Shown here piece after piece: positions 8,704 through 19,032 of a stretch of 59,524 bases of DNA. A program made the position numbers and the translations under genes. Source of the DNA: an uncultured Bacilli bacterium (GTDB taxonomy: Bacteria; Bacillota_I; Bacilli_A; RF39; UBA660); contig CATKZK010000006.1 in the NCBI GenBank assembly GCA_949841325.1, forward strand, positions 1 to 59,524. Direction: 5' to 3'. The notes under the pieces are model-generated. The model searched no databases, had not been told where the DNA came from, and saw only the letters and a program-made list of their open reading frames with translations. The stretch's first letter is position 1; the number at the start of each line of letters is the position of its first letter.

Positions 8704-11292
8704 ATGACGAGTAAGTCAAAAGAAGATGTTTATGAGGAACTTCAAACTGGAGATGAGGGTCTATCTAATGAAGAAGCTTTAAGGCGTCTAAATCAGTATG
8801 GATTCAATGAAATCAAAGAGGCAAAGAAAAAATCTGTTTGGCTCATGTTTATAGGTCAGTTTAATGATTTAATGATTATTATTTTACTTATTGTTGCAGT
8901 ATTTATGGGAATTTATGGCTATTTTTATTCTCATGAGTATACAGATACTATTGTCATTGCCGTCGTGGTTTTCTTAAATGCTATCATGGGTTTTTTGCAA
9001 GAGCAAAAGGCTGAAGTTACTTTAGAAGGATTAAAAAAATATGCGAAAGTCACTTGCAAAGTAAAAAGAGCAGGGGAGATTATTTTTATAGATGCAAAGC
9101 AGTTGGTACCAGGAGATATAATCATTTTAGAAGCAGGGGACACTGTGCCTGCAGATGCACGTGTATTAGAAGAGGCAAATGCGAATGTCGATGAAGCCAC
9201 TTTAACAGGAGAATCAATTGCTGTAAAAAAAACAAGTCAAATATTAAAAGAGGGGCTATCGATTCAAGAGAGTAAGAATATGGTCTTTTCAGGAACCAAT
9301 GTAACAAATGGAAAAATTGTTGCAGTTGTAACCAAAACAGGAATGGAGACTGAACTTGGAAGTATTGCTAAATCTTTAAATACACCTTACGAAGTCAAAA
9401 CTCCTCTCGCCATAAAAATAGAGGAAATTAGTCGAACGTTAACTATAATCATCTTTTTTATTCTTCTCTTTGTTTTCTTTTATGGGTTATTTAAAGGGTA
9501 TGAAATTTTAGAAATTATCATGTTATGTATTTCTTTAGCTGTTGCCGTTATTCCAGAAGGTTTGCCTGCTGTCATTACCATATCTCTTTCAAACGGTGCA
9601 GGGGAACTAGCGAAGAAAAAGACTATTGTTAGAACGATGAGCGCTGTTGAAACTTTGGGAGCTACTGATATTATTTGTTCAGATAAGACAGGAACAATTA
9701 CTCAAAATAAAATGCAGGTAAAAGAAAGTATTCTTTATGATGAAGCCATATTTTCATATATTGCTGCCTTAGATAATGATGTTATTTTAGAAAAAGAACA
9801 GTTCTTAGGGGATCCAACAGAAACCTCTTTATGTTATTTTTTAGAAGAAAAAGGAATCAGTGTTAGTGATTTAAAAAGAACATGTAAACGTTTGATGGAT
9901 GCTCCTTTTGACAGTGAACGCAAGCGAATGGCTACGTTAAATTTGATTGATGAAAAAGAACTTGTACTCGTAAAGGGAAGTATTGAGAGTTTACTTTCTG
10001 TTTCTAATTATGTAATGGAAGATGGAATGAAAAAAACGTTAGATGAAAAGAAGCGAAGTGAGATTTTAGCGTTAGAACAAAAGATGGCAAGTAATGCTTT
10101 ACGTGTGTTAGGTTTTGCTTATAAAGAAAATAAGAGTCAAGTGACTTCCTCTCTTGACCTTTTAAAACAAGAAAGTGACTTAATCTTTGTTGGTCTTGTT
10201 GGCATTATTGATCCACCTCGCGAATCTGTTACTACCAGTGTAGCTAAATGTTTAACGGCTGGAATAAGACCTGTAATGATTACTGGAGATTCTCTTATTA
10301 CAGCTTGTGCAATTGCCAAAGAAGTAGGTATTATCTCTTCAAACGAAGAAGGAATTTTGGGAAGCGAACTAGATCAATATACCGATGTAGAAATGCAAGA
10401 AATTGTTAAAAAATACAATGTGTATGCAAGAGTCAGTCCAGATCATAAAAGAAGAATTGTTGCAGCTTGGCAAGCCAATGGAAAAGTAGTCGCGATGACT
10501 GGAGATGGTGTCAATGATGCGCCTGCTATAAAGGATGCACACGTGGGAATTGGAATGGGAATTACAGGAACAGAAGTGACAAAGTCTGTTGCTGATGTTA
10601 TTTTGATGGATGATTCTTTTTCTACCATTGTAGATGCTGTAGAGGAAGGGAGAAGAATTTATGGAAATATTCGCAATAATTTAGTTTATTCTCTTTCAAG
10701 TAATTTTGCAGAATTATTTGTTGTATTTATTGGAATGTTTACAGGACATACGTTATTAATTCCTATTCATATTTTATTTATCAATTTAGTGACAGATTCT
10801 ATTCCAAGTATTTGTTTATCTTTTGAAAAAAGTGATAAAGAGATTATGAAAAGACCCCCAAGAGGAATGGATACGCCCATCTTTACTCCTTTTATAAAGG
10901 CTCATATTTTTTACTCTGCCGTTATTGAAACCATCGTAGTATTTCTCACATTCTTTATTGGGCTTCGATATTTTTCTCCTTCTATAGCAGGAAGTCTCGC
11001 TTTGTTTTCTATGGTTGTTCAAGAGATCTTATATGCCTATGTTTGTCGCGATTTAAAAGATACGATTTATAAACAGGGATTTTTTTCAAACCGATATATG
11101 AATATGGGAATCTTAGGAATTATTGTAATAGAGGCTCTAGTCTTTTTAACACCTATTGGACATCTTGTAAAGGTAGAGACACTTACAGTTCCCATTATTG
11201 GCGTTGTATTATTAGGAAATCTACTTACATTTTCCCTTTATGAAGGAATGAAACCTTTTATTAGACATTTTTTTAAAGATAAAAAGAACTAG
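8704..11292 (+). CDS. Calcium-type cation-transporting P-type ATPase
   Basis: TGES, CSDKTGTITQNKM, MTGDGVNDAPAIKDAHVGIGMG; 862 aa. Confidence 0.92.
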   Translation: MTSKSKEDVYEELQTGDEGLSNEEALRRLNQYGFNEIKEAKKKSVWLMFIGQFNDLMIIILLIVAVFMGIYGYFYSHEYTDTIVIAVVVFLNAIMGFLQEQKAEVTLEGLKKYAKVTCKVKRAGEIIFIDAKQLVPGDIIILEAGDTVPADARVLEEANANVDEATLTGESIAVKKTSQILKEGLSIQESKNMVFSGTNVTNGKIVAVVTKTGMETELGSIAKSLNTPYEVKTPLAIKIEEISRTLTIIIFFILLFVFFYGLFKGYEILEIIMLCISLAVAVIPEGLPAVITISLSNGAGELAKKKTIVRTMSAVETLGATDIICSDKTGTITQNKMQVKESILYDEAIFSYIAALDNDVILEKEQFLGDPTETSLCYFLEEKGISVSDLKRTCKRLMDAPFDSERKRMATLNLIDEKELVLVKGSIESLLSVSNYVMEDGMKKTLDEKKRSEILALEQKMASNALRVLGFAYKENKSQVTSSLDLLKQESDLIFVGLVGIIDPPRESVTTSVAKCLTAGIRPVMITGDSLITACAIAKEVGIISSNEEGILGSELDQYTDVEMQEIVKKYNVYARVSPDHKRRIVAAWQANGKVVAMTGDGVNDAPAIKDAHVGIGMGITGTEVTKSVADVILMDDSFSTIVDAVEEGRRIYGNIRNNLVYSLSSNFAELFVVFIGMFTGHTLLIPIHILFINLVTDSIPSICLSFEKSDKEIMKRPPRGMDTPIFTPFIKAHIFYSAVIETIVVFLTFFIGLRYFSPSIAGSLALFSMVVQEILYAYVCRDLKDTIYKQGFFSNRYMNMGILGIIVIEALVFLTPIGHLVKVETLTVPIIGVVLLGNLLTFSLYEGMKPFIRHFFKDKKN

Positions 11293-11534
11293 TGGATAAG
11301 TTCTTTTTCTTTGTATGAAATCATTTCATCTGTGAGACCTAGAATATAATCTGCAGATACATCAAAGTATTTACAGATTTTTGCTAAATAAGTAATAGGC
11401 ATTACATTAATCCCTTTTTCATATCGTGCATATTGCTGTTGTTTAATGCCTAAATATTCGGCAATTTGCTTTTGGGAAATATTTTTGCAATCTCTTATCC
11501 ATTTAATTCTATCTGTATAATACATATTTATCAC
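11289..11534 (-). CDS. XRE-family helix-turn-helix regulator
   Basis: IKWIRDCKNISQKQIAEYLGIKQQQYARYEKG. Confidence 0.85.
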   Translation of the reverse strand: MINMYYTDRIKWIRDCKNISQKQIAEYLGIKQQQYARYEKGINVMPITYLAKICKYFDVSADYILGLTDEMISYKEKELIH

Positions 11535-11751
11535 CTGTTTAAATTTAACAATGATTTACAAATAAAAGGTTTGTTAATGAACAAATGTGTTGTGAAAGTA
11601 CCAAAAATATTTTATATCTTATCCATATTCTTTTTTTATTTGTCAATAATTTAGAAGTGTCAATTGAAGTATAAAAGTGAACTCATTTGTTATGTCGAAA
11701 GTCTTTATGTAGAAAATAATTTGAATTATGATGAAGTAAATAGGTGAGCAT

Positions 11752-11949
11752 ATGAAAAGAAAGAGTATTTTAGTTTTAACCATTATCTTAATGGCAATCG
11801 GATTTGCAGCAGTCAGTACAACATTATTTATAAATGGAAATACGGATGTTGCAAGTAATATCCAAGACTTCGATGTGTACTTCAGTAAGGCTAGTCTACG
11901 TTTCTGCATTCATGTCACATTTGTTTTACATAAGATGACAAAAAATTGA
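11752..11949 (+). pseudogene. Truncated secreted protein N-terminus (signal peptide plus start of repeat/camelysin-like protein)
   Basis: MKRKSILVLTIILMAIGFAAVSTTLFINGNTDVASNIQDFDVYFSKA then unrelated SLRFCIH... and stop. Confidence 0.5.
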
Positions 11950-11969
11950 TATCTTTTTTTTTACAAGTC

Positions 11970-12029
11970 TTGACAAATGAATATCTGTTCAACTATAATT
12001 TTAAATAGTTGAGAAATTATTCAACTATT
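11970..12029 (+). promoter_or_regulatory. cadC-type promoter with ArsR/SmtB-like operator
   Basis: TTGACA-18-TATAAT; perfect IR AATAGTTGA-N8-TCAACTATT 12004-12029 plus an additional half-site TTCAACTAT overlapping the -10. Confidence 0.75.
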
Positions 12030-12057
12030 AAGCATAGTATATTAGAGGAGGGAATGT

Positions 12058-12420
12058 ATGTCTAGGAATGAATTTTCTTGTGATTGTAATGTTATTCATC
12101 AGAATGTAGTTGATAACGTTTTAAAAAAAATGCCAAATGAGGATACTTTTAACAAATTGGCTGATTTATTTAAACTAATAGGAGATACGACAAGATGCAG
12201 AATTCTTTTTGCATTAGATCAAAGTGAAATGTGTGTCTGTGATTTAGCTAATGTTTTAAATATGACAAAGTCATCTATTTCACACCAACTTGCTGTATTG
12301 CGAAGAAGCGGGGTAGTGAGGTGTAGAAAAAGTGGAAAAGAAGTCTATTATACTTTGGATGATGAGCATATTGTTAAATTGTTTGAAATTGGTCTAGAAC
12401 ATATTAACCATAAAGGTTAA
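12058..12420 (+). CDS. ArsR/SmtB (CadC-like) metalloregulator
   Basis: LFKLIGDTTRCRILFALDQSEMCVCDLANVLNMTKSSISHQLAVLRRSGVV. Confidence 0.9.
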   Translation: MSRNEFSCDCNVIHQNVVDNVLKKMPNEDTFNKLADLFKLIGDTTRCRILFALDQSEMCVCDLANVLNMTKSSISHQLAVLRRSGVVRCRKSGKEVYYTLDDEHIVKLFEIGLEHINHKG

Positions 12421-12441
12421 AAATAAGAAAGAAGGATTAAA

Positions 12442-12666
12442 ATGAATACTTATAAATTTAAAATAAAAAATTTAGACTGTGCAAATTGTGCAAATGAATT
12501 AGAAAGATATTTTAAAAAAATTGATTCAATAGAGAATGTTAGTATCAGCTTTATGACACAAAAATTAACTTTTCTATGTACTGAGGAAAATAAGGAACAG
12601 GCATTAGAGGAAATTAGAAAAGTGATAAAAAAAGAAGAGCCTGATGTAACAATTGAGGAGATATAA
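12442..12666 (+). CDS. Heavy-metal-associated (HMA) domain protein
   Basis: KFKIKNLDCANCANELERYF. Confidence 0.85.
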   Translation: MNTYKFKIKNLDCANCANELERYFKKIDSIENVSISFMTQKLTFLCTEENKEQALEEIRKVIKKEEPDVTIEEI

Positions 12667-12671
12667 TCATC

Positions 12672-14525
12672 ATGAACCGAAAAATGAACAGACAATTAAT
12701 TAAGATTATTGTTTCTCTTTTATTGGTTGTCATTTCTTTATTCCTCAAATTTGATATAGAATTATATCATAACATTTTATATATAATAGCCTATCTAATT
12801 GTAGGATATGACATTGTGTTAAAAGCAATAAGAAATATTTTTAAAGGTAAAGTTTTTGATGAAAACTTTTTAATGGCTGTAGCAACAATTGGGGCCTTTT
12901 GTATAGGAGAATTTCCAGAAGCAGTTGCAGTGATGCTTTTTTACCAAGTAGGAGAATTATTTCAAAGTTATGCAGTAGATAAGTCAAGAAAATCTGTAGC
13001 AAATCTTATGAATATAAGACCAGATTATGCGAATGTATATCGTGGAGATGAAATGATGCGAGTAGATCCAGATGAAGTCAATATTGGAGACATTATATTA
13101 GTAAAACCTGGAGAAAAAATTCCTTTAGATGGAGTAGTAGTGGAAGGTGAATCAATGCTTAATACACAGGCTCTAACAGGAGAAGTGGTACCAAGAAAAG
13201 TATCTGTAAATGATGAAGTATTAAGTGGTTGCATAAACAATAATGGAATTTTGAAAATTAAAGTAAGTAAAGAATTTGGCGAATCAACTGTTAGTAAGAT
13301 ATTAGATTTAGTAGAAAATGCTAGTAGCAGAAAATCAAAATCTGAAAACTTTATTAGCAAATTTGCAAAATACTATACTCCAATTGTAGTTATAGTAGCC
13401 GTTCTTTTAGCAATAATTCCACCTCTTGTTATTAAAGATGCCTTATTTAGTGATTGGTTATATCGGGCACTATCATTTTTAGTTGTTTCTTGTCCATGCG
13501 CTTTGGTAATTTCTATTCCATTATCATTCTTTGGAGGAATAGGAGCCTCTTCTAAAATAGGAGTTTTGATAAAAGGAAGTAACTATCTAGAAGCTATTGC
13601 AAGTGCTGAAATTGTTGTATGTGATAAGACAGGGACATTAACAGAGGGAGTATTTAAAGTTCAGAAAATTGATGCTGTTGGATACTCTGATGATGATTTA
13701 TTAAGGTATGCTGCTTATGCAGAAGGCTTTTCTAATCATCCAATTTCTCTTTCGTTGAAACAAGCATATAACAAAGAAATGAATGAAAAACTTGTTACTA
13801 AAACACAAGAAATTTCAGGTAAAGGTGTGAAAGCATTAGTTGATGGAAAGATAGTTTTAGTTGGAAATGAAAAATTAATGAAAGAATACAATATTAAATT
13901 TCAAAAGAGTGAAGAAACAGGAACGATTGTTTATGTCGCAATAAATGATGAATTTGCAGGAACAATATTAATTGCTGATAAAATTAAAGAAGATTCTTAT
14001 AAAGCCTTAAAATTATTTAAAAATAATAATGTAGAAAAAGTTGTTATGCTAACAGGAGACCTTGAGAATATTAGTGAGTCTGTAGCTAATGAACTTCATT
14101 TAGATGAGTATCATGCAGAATTGCTACCACAAGATAAAGTACATTGGGTAGAAAAATTAATGACACAAAAATCATCTAGAGGAAAACTTATCTTTATTGG
14201 AGATGGGATTAATGATGCCCCTGTTCTTGCTCTTTCAGATATAGGAGTTGCAATGGGAGGCCTTGGAAGTGATGCTGCAATTGAAGCTGCTGATGTTGTC
14301 ATTATGACAGATGAACCTTCAAAGATTGCAAATTCTATTCATATAGCAAAAAAGACTATGCATATCGTTAGAGAAAATATTTTCTTTGCTATAGGGGTAA
14401 AAATAGGAGTACTCGTTTTAAGTGCATTTGGGCTTGCTAGTATGTGGGGAGCTGTATTTGCCGATGTGGGTGTTTCTATTTTAGCTATTATAAATGCTTT
14501 AAGAATTTTAAAGATAAAGAAATAA
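12672..14525 (+). CDS. Cd/Zn/Pb-type P1B heavy-metal ATPase
   Basis: SCPCALVIS, CDKTGTLTEG, GDGINDAPVLALSDIGVAMG; linked to CadC-like regulator. Confidence 0.9.
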   Translation: MNRKMNRQLIKIIVSLLLVVISLFLKFDIELYHNILYIIAYLIVGYDIVLKAIRNIFKGKVFDENFLMAVATIGAFCIGEFPEAVAVMLFYQVGELFQSYAVDKSRKSVANLMNIRPDYANVYRGDEMMRVDPDEVNIGDIILVKPGEKIPLDGVVVEGESMLNTQALTGEVVPRKVSVNDEVLSGCINNNGILKIKVSKEFGESTVSKILDLVENASSRKSKSENFISKFAKYYTPIVVIVAVLLAIIPPLVIKDALFSDWLYRALSFLVVSCPCALVISIPLSFFGGIGASSKIGVLIKGSNYLEAIASAEIVVCDKTGTLTEGVFKVQKIDAVGYSDDDLLRYAAYAEGFSNHPISLSLKQAYNKEMNEKLVTKTQEISGKGVKALVDGKIVLVGNEKLMKEYNIKFQKSEETGTIVYVAINDEFAGTILIADKIKEDSYKALKLFKNNNVEKVVMLTGDLENISESVANELHLDEYHAELLPQDKVHWVEKLMTQKSSRGKLIFIGDGINDAPVLALSDIGVAMGGLGSDAAIEAADVVIMTDEPSKIANSIHIAKKTMHIVRENIFFAIGVKIGVLVLSAFGLASMWGAVFADVGVSILAIINALRILKIKK

Positions 14526-14572
14526 AAAAAACTTATATAAAAAAAATTTTTATGTTAAAATGAATATTGTCT

Positions 14573-14636
14573 GATCCAGCTTTATGCGTATAAACAAGAC
14601 TGTTTATACGCATTTTTTATTGCCCAAGGTTGGATC
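14573..14636 (+). promoter_or_regulatory. Attenuator-like leader upstream of MATE remnant
   Basis: 13-bp perfect hairpin ATGCGTATAAACA-AGAC-TGTTTATACGCAT plus T run, nested inside GATCCA...TGGATC. Confidence 0.5.
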
Positions 14637-14655
14637 GATAAGAAGGAGGAAAATT

Positions 14656-15283
14656 ATGGAAAGTAACAACAAATATCTAGGAAGTGAAAAAGTATCAAAA
14701 TTATTATTTAAGTTTTCTATTCCTTGTATATTGTCATTACTAATAAGTTCACTTTATAATATTGTGGATCAAATATTTATTGGAAATAGTGAACTTGGTT
14801 ATTTGGGAAATGCAGCGACTGAACGCTATTATCAGAGCAGATGGAAGTCCTGGTTTTTCGATGGCATCAACTCTTATAGGCGCTATTACAAATATTATTT
14901 TAGATCCCTTATTTATCTTTGGATTTAAATGGGGAATTGCGGGAGCTGCATGGGCGACAGTTATTGGGCAATGTCTATCGCTTATAGTATCTATCCTATA
15001 TTTTACAAAAACAAAAACTTTTAAATTATCAATAAATAGTTTTAAAATGAATTTTCAAATATTTAGTCGTGTTATTCTCTTGGGCATTTCAACTTTTATT
15101 ACGCAGATGAGTATTGTCATCATCAGTCTTGTCTGTAATATCATGCTTGCAAAATATGGTGCAATATCAAAATATGGAGCAGATATTCCAATTGAAGTTA
15201 TAGGAATTTGTATGAAAGTATTTACGATTGTCATAAATATTGCCATCGGGATTATTTTATGGGCACAATCTATCTTAGGATAA
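14656..15283 (+). pseudogene. MATE-family efflux pump remnant (internal deletion and frameshift)
   Basis: N-terminal LLFKFSIPCILSLLISSLYNIVDQIFIGNSELGYLGNAAT in one frame; LNAIIRADGSPGFSMASTLIGAITNIILDPLFIFGF...AQSILG* in another. Confidence 0.8.
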
Positions 15284-15469
15284 GAGTCAATTATTAGAAG
15301 ATAAAAAATAAGAGATAAGCAAGTATTCATATGAATATTTGCTTTTTATCTGGCATAAAAGTGTAAAAGACAAATAATGGAGTAAACTAAAGAAAAATAG
15401 AGCACAAAAAGGGATATCCCATATTTTCACTTTATACATTTTATATTATAATATTATTGGTGGTGGAAA

Positions 15470-15770
15470 ATGGAAGAAAAAAACATGTACAAAAAGAAAA
15501 ACACATAGGGGAGATAAGGATCTTGAGCTGATTAACAAACGCTTGGATCGTATAACGGGACAAGTGAAAGGGATTAAGCGAATGATCAATGAAGATGTCT
15601 ATTGTAATGATGTTTTAATTCAACTATCAGCAGTAGAAAAAGCCATTAAAAATTTATCAAATATTATTTTAGAAGATCATCTTTATAGTTGTATTACTGA
15701 TGATTTAGAAAAGGGAAATTTGGAAACCATTGATGAGATGATCTGTTTATTTAAGAGATTTAATAAATAA
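15470..15770 (+). pseudogene. CsoR-like copper-sensing repressor with N-terminal frame disruption
   Basis: Body KDLELINKRLDRITGQVKGIKRMI...YCNDVLIQLSAVEKAI...DHLYSC; the ATG at 15470 (MEEKNMYKKKNT*) is in another frame. Confidence 0.65.
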
Positions 15771-15783
15771 AGGGAGGAAAAAG

Positions 15784-15993
15784 ATGAAAGAGATTTGTTT
15801 TAAAGTAAAAGGAATGGTATGTACAGGATGTGAAAATAGAATCAAAAAAAGCGTCATAAAGCTTGAAGGTGTAGAAGATGTCAAAGCAAGCTATGAAGAG
15901 GGTAACGTAATTGTGCTCTTAAAAGATGGTTCTATAGAAGAAACTGTTAAAGAGGCTATTTTAAATTTGGGATTTGAAATAGAAGAAGGTTAA
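15784..15993 (+). CDS. copZ: CopZ-like copper chaperone
   Basis: KEICFKVKGMVCTGCENRIKKSVIKLEGVEDVKASYEEG. Confidence 0.85.
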   Translation: MKEICFKVKGMVCTGCENRIKKSVIKLEGVEDVKASYEEGNVIVLLKDGSIEETVKEAILNLGFEIEEG

Positions 15994-15995
15994 AA

Positions 15996-18212
15996 ATGAA
16001 AAAAATTATTTTAATGATTGATGGGATGACTTGTTCTGCATGTTCTTCAGGATTAGAAAAATACTTAAATAAGCAAGAGAAAGTTCACCAAGCAACGGTG
16101 AATTTAGTTTTGTCACAAGCCCTTATTGAGTATGATGACTCTCTTGCCATAGAAGAGCTTGAGAAGTTTATAGAAGAGGCCGGTTTTGAAAGCTTAGGAA
16201 TCTATGATGAAAAGCAAGAGACAAAGAAAGAACATAGCAAATTATGTGTGCTCCTGTATGGCGTTTTAGCTTTTATTATTCTTTATATTTCAATGGCTCA
16301 TATGTTTAAACTTCCAGAAATTTCTTTTTTAAGTAAAACATATTATCCATTACACTATGCACTTGCATTATTACTTTTAACGATTCCCTTTTTACTATAT
16401 GGAAAAGATATCTTTATAAGTGGTATTAAAAATGCAGTTCATAAAACACCTAATATGGATACTTTAGTTACTCTAGGAGTATGGACTAGCTTTTTTTATA
16501 GTCTTTTTAGTACAAGTATGATTTTTCTTAACCCAGAATCCATAGTTTATCGGGAAAGTCTTTATTTTGAGTCGTGTGCAATGATTGTTTATTTTATCAA
16601 ACTAGGTAGAACTATTGATAGAAAAAATAAAGAAAAGACAAAAGAAGCTTTAAAAGAACTCGTTCAAATTACGCCAAGAGAAGCTCTTCTTAAAAAAGGT
16701 AATAAGGAAGTGCTTGTCTCTCTTGACGAAATAAAAAAGAATGACATTTTGATTGGTAAACCAGGAATGAAAATCGCGGTTGATGGCGTTATTTTAAAGG
16801 GTGAAACACATTTAGATGAGGCATTTATCACAGGAGAATCCATTCCTGTTAAAAAAAGCGTAAATGAAAATGTCATTGCAGGAAGTATGAATATTGATGG
16901 GTATATTGAATATAGAGCAGAAAAGATAGGTCAAAATTCTACTATTTCAGAGATTGTGAAATTAGTAGTGGAAGCAACCAATACAAAAGCGCCAATTCAA
17001 AGACTTGCGGATCTCGTGAGTGGGTATTTTGTACCTACTATTATCATTCTTGCAATTATTACATTTATCAGTCTTCTTCTCCTCGGGAATTCTTTGAGTG
17101 AAAGTATTGCCACCTTTGTTACCGTATTAGTTGTTGCTTGTCCATGTGCTTTAGGAATTGCAACTCCTTTAGCTATTGTAGTAAGTGAAGGATTATGTGC
17201 TAAAAGTGGTATTTTAGTGAAAACAAGTGAAACGTTAGAACAGGCACATAAAGTAGATACCATTGTTTTTGATAAAACAGGAACATTAACCTATGGAAAT
17301 TTAAAAGTCTTTAAGATATTTAACTATAGTGAATATACAGATGATGAATTAATGGCCGTTGTTGCTAGTGTCGAAGAAAAGATTACACATCCTATTGGTA
17401 AAGCTTTTGTAAATTATAAATTGGAACATGGTTTAAAAGAGAAGACAGTTTCCAATTTTAAAAATATAGCAGGAATAGGGATAGAAGGTATCATCAATAA
17501 GAAAAAAATATCGATTGGAAATAGTAAATTATTTGCCAAGTTAAAGATAAAAAAAGAACAAGAACAAGATGAGTTAGAACTGCGTATTTCTGGAAATAGT
17601 ATTGTCTACGTTTTTGAAGATGATCGAGTAATTGGTTTGATAGGTGTTAAGGATATTGTAAGAGAGAATGCTAAAAAAACGATAAATGAATTACACCGAT
17701 TAGGAAAAGAAACCATTATGCTAACAGGTGATAATAAGGAAACTGCTCATCTTATAGCAGAAGCGATAGGAATAAAAACGGTCATTGCCGATGTACTTCC
17801 TATGGAGAAGACAAAAGTTATAAAAGAGCTTCAGAGTCAAGGAAAAAATGTCATGATGGTAGGAGATGGCATTAACGATGCTCCATCGCTTGCAACTGCG
17901 CATATTGGGGTCAGTATCAATGGAGGTACAGATATTGCAGGGGATTCCGCTGATGTTATTTTGATGCATGATAACCTTGAAAGAATCATCTCCTTACTTG
18001 ATATTAGCAAAAAGACCATTCAGAATATAAAAGAGAATTTATTTTGGGCTTTTTTCTATAATCTTTGTATGATTCCTATAGCCATGGGATTATTAAAATC
18101 CTTTGGAATCATGATGAATCCCATGTTTGCTGGTTTAGCTATGACATTAAGTAGCTTAACCGTTGTTCTAAATACTTTGAGATTAAAAAAATGGCGAGCA
18201 AACAATTTGTAG
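15996..18212 (+). CDS. copA: Copper-translocating P1B ATPase
   Basis: HMA GMTCSACSSGLEKYL, ACPCALGIATPLAIVV, DKTGTLTYG, GDGINDAPSLATAHIGV. Confidence 0.92.
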   Translation: MKKIILMIDGMTCSACSSGLEKYLNKQEKVHQATVNLVLSQALIEYDDSLAIEELEKFIEEAGFESLGIYDEKQETKKEHSKLCVLLYGVLAFIILYISMAHMFKLPEISFLSKTYYPLHYALALLLLTIPFLLYGKDIFISGIKNAVHKTPNMDTLVTLGVWTSFFYSLFSTSMIFLNPESIVYRESLYFESCAMIVYFIKLGRTIDRKNKEKTKEALKELVQITPREALLKKGNKEVLVSLDEIKKNDILIGKPGMKIAVDGVILKGETHLDEAFITGESIPVKKSVNENVIAGSMNIDGYIEYRAEKIGQNSTISEIVKLVVEATNTKAPIQRLADLVSGYFVPTIIILAIITFISLLLLGNSLSESIATFVTVLVVACPCALGIATPLAIVVSEGLCAKSGILVKTSETLEQAHKVDTIVFDKTGTLTYGNLKVFKIFNYSEYTDDELMAVVASVEEKITHPIGKAFVNYKLEHGLKEKTVSNFKNIAGIGIEGIINKKKISIGNSKLFAKLKIKKEQEQDELELRISGNSIVYVFEDDRVIGLIGVKDIVRENAKKTINELHRLGKETIMLTGDNKETAHLIAEAIGIKTVIADVLPMEKTKVIKELQSQGKNVMMVGDGINDAPSLATAHIGVSINGGTDIAGDSADVILMHDNLERIISLLDISKKTIQNIKENLFWAFFYNLCMIPIAMGLLKSFGIMMNPMFAGLAMTLSSLTVVLNTLRLKKWRANNL

Positions 18213-18273
18213 AAAGTTTGCTTTTTTCGTGGTACAATAAAGGTACATTTGTGAGTCAATTGAGGAGGAAAAA

Positions 18274-19032
18274 ATGATTGTTGTAGAACATGTAACAAAA
18301 GAGTTTGAAAAAAATATAAATAAACGCGAAAAAGTAAAATTTTTTGCTGATCAGGACATTTCTTTTAGTGCAAGTGATGGAGAAATTATTGGCATATTAG
18401 GGCCAAATGGGGCAGGAAAAACAACACTTCTTAGAATGCTTGCTGGTATTTTAGAGCCAACAGAGGGAGTGATTACATTTGACCATTTAAATTATCAAGA
18501 AAATGAAATTGAAATCAAACAGCAAATTGCATACCTTTCTGGAAATACAAAAATTTATGATACATTAACGACTTATGAACTTTTAAAAATGTGTTGTGAT
18601 TTATATGATGTACCAAAGGAAAAACAGGAAAATAGAATAAAGGAAATTACGGATATTTTAAAAATGACGCCTTTTTTATACAATAAAATTGCGAATCTAT
18701 CGACGGGGCAAACACAAAAAGTAAATTTAGCAAGATGCTTGGTTCATGATCCAAAGTATTATATTCTTGATGAAGCAACAACGGGGCTAGATATTATTGC
18801 CAGTCAAATTATATTAGATTTTATCAAAAAGGAAAAAAAACGTGGAAAGACGATTCTTTATTCTACTCATTATATGGAAGAGGCAGAAAATATCTGTGAT
18901 CGAGTTATTATGATAAACAAAGGAAAAATCATCAAAGAGGGAATACCTGATGGAATTAAAAAGGAAACAAAGACGACAAATTTAAGAGATGCCTTTTTTT
19001 CCTTGTTAGGAGGTCATAATCATGAAGAGTAA
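18274..19032 (+). CDS. ABC transporter ATP-binding protein (NatA-like)
   Basis: GPNGAGKTTLLRML, LSTGQTQKVNLARCL, YILDEATTGLD. Confidence 0.88.
   Translation: MIVVEHVTKEFEKNINKREKVKFFADQDISFSASDGEIIGILGPNGAGKTTLLRMLAGILEPTEGVITFDHLNYQENEIEIKQQIAYLSGNTKIYDTLTTYELLKMCCDLYDVPKEKQENRIKEITDILKMTPFLYNKIANLSTGQTQKVNLARCLVHDPKYYILDEATTGLDIIASQIILDFIKKEKKRGKTILYSTHYMEEAENICDRVIMINKGKIIKEGIPDGIKKETKTTNLRDAFFSLLGGHNHEE

Noticed and set aside
15411-15420. GGGATATCCC palindrome as a CsoR operator
   Set aside because: Location is plausible but the sequence is short and its relation to a promoter is unclear; not strong enough to claim
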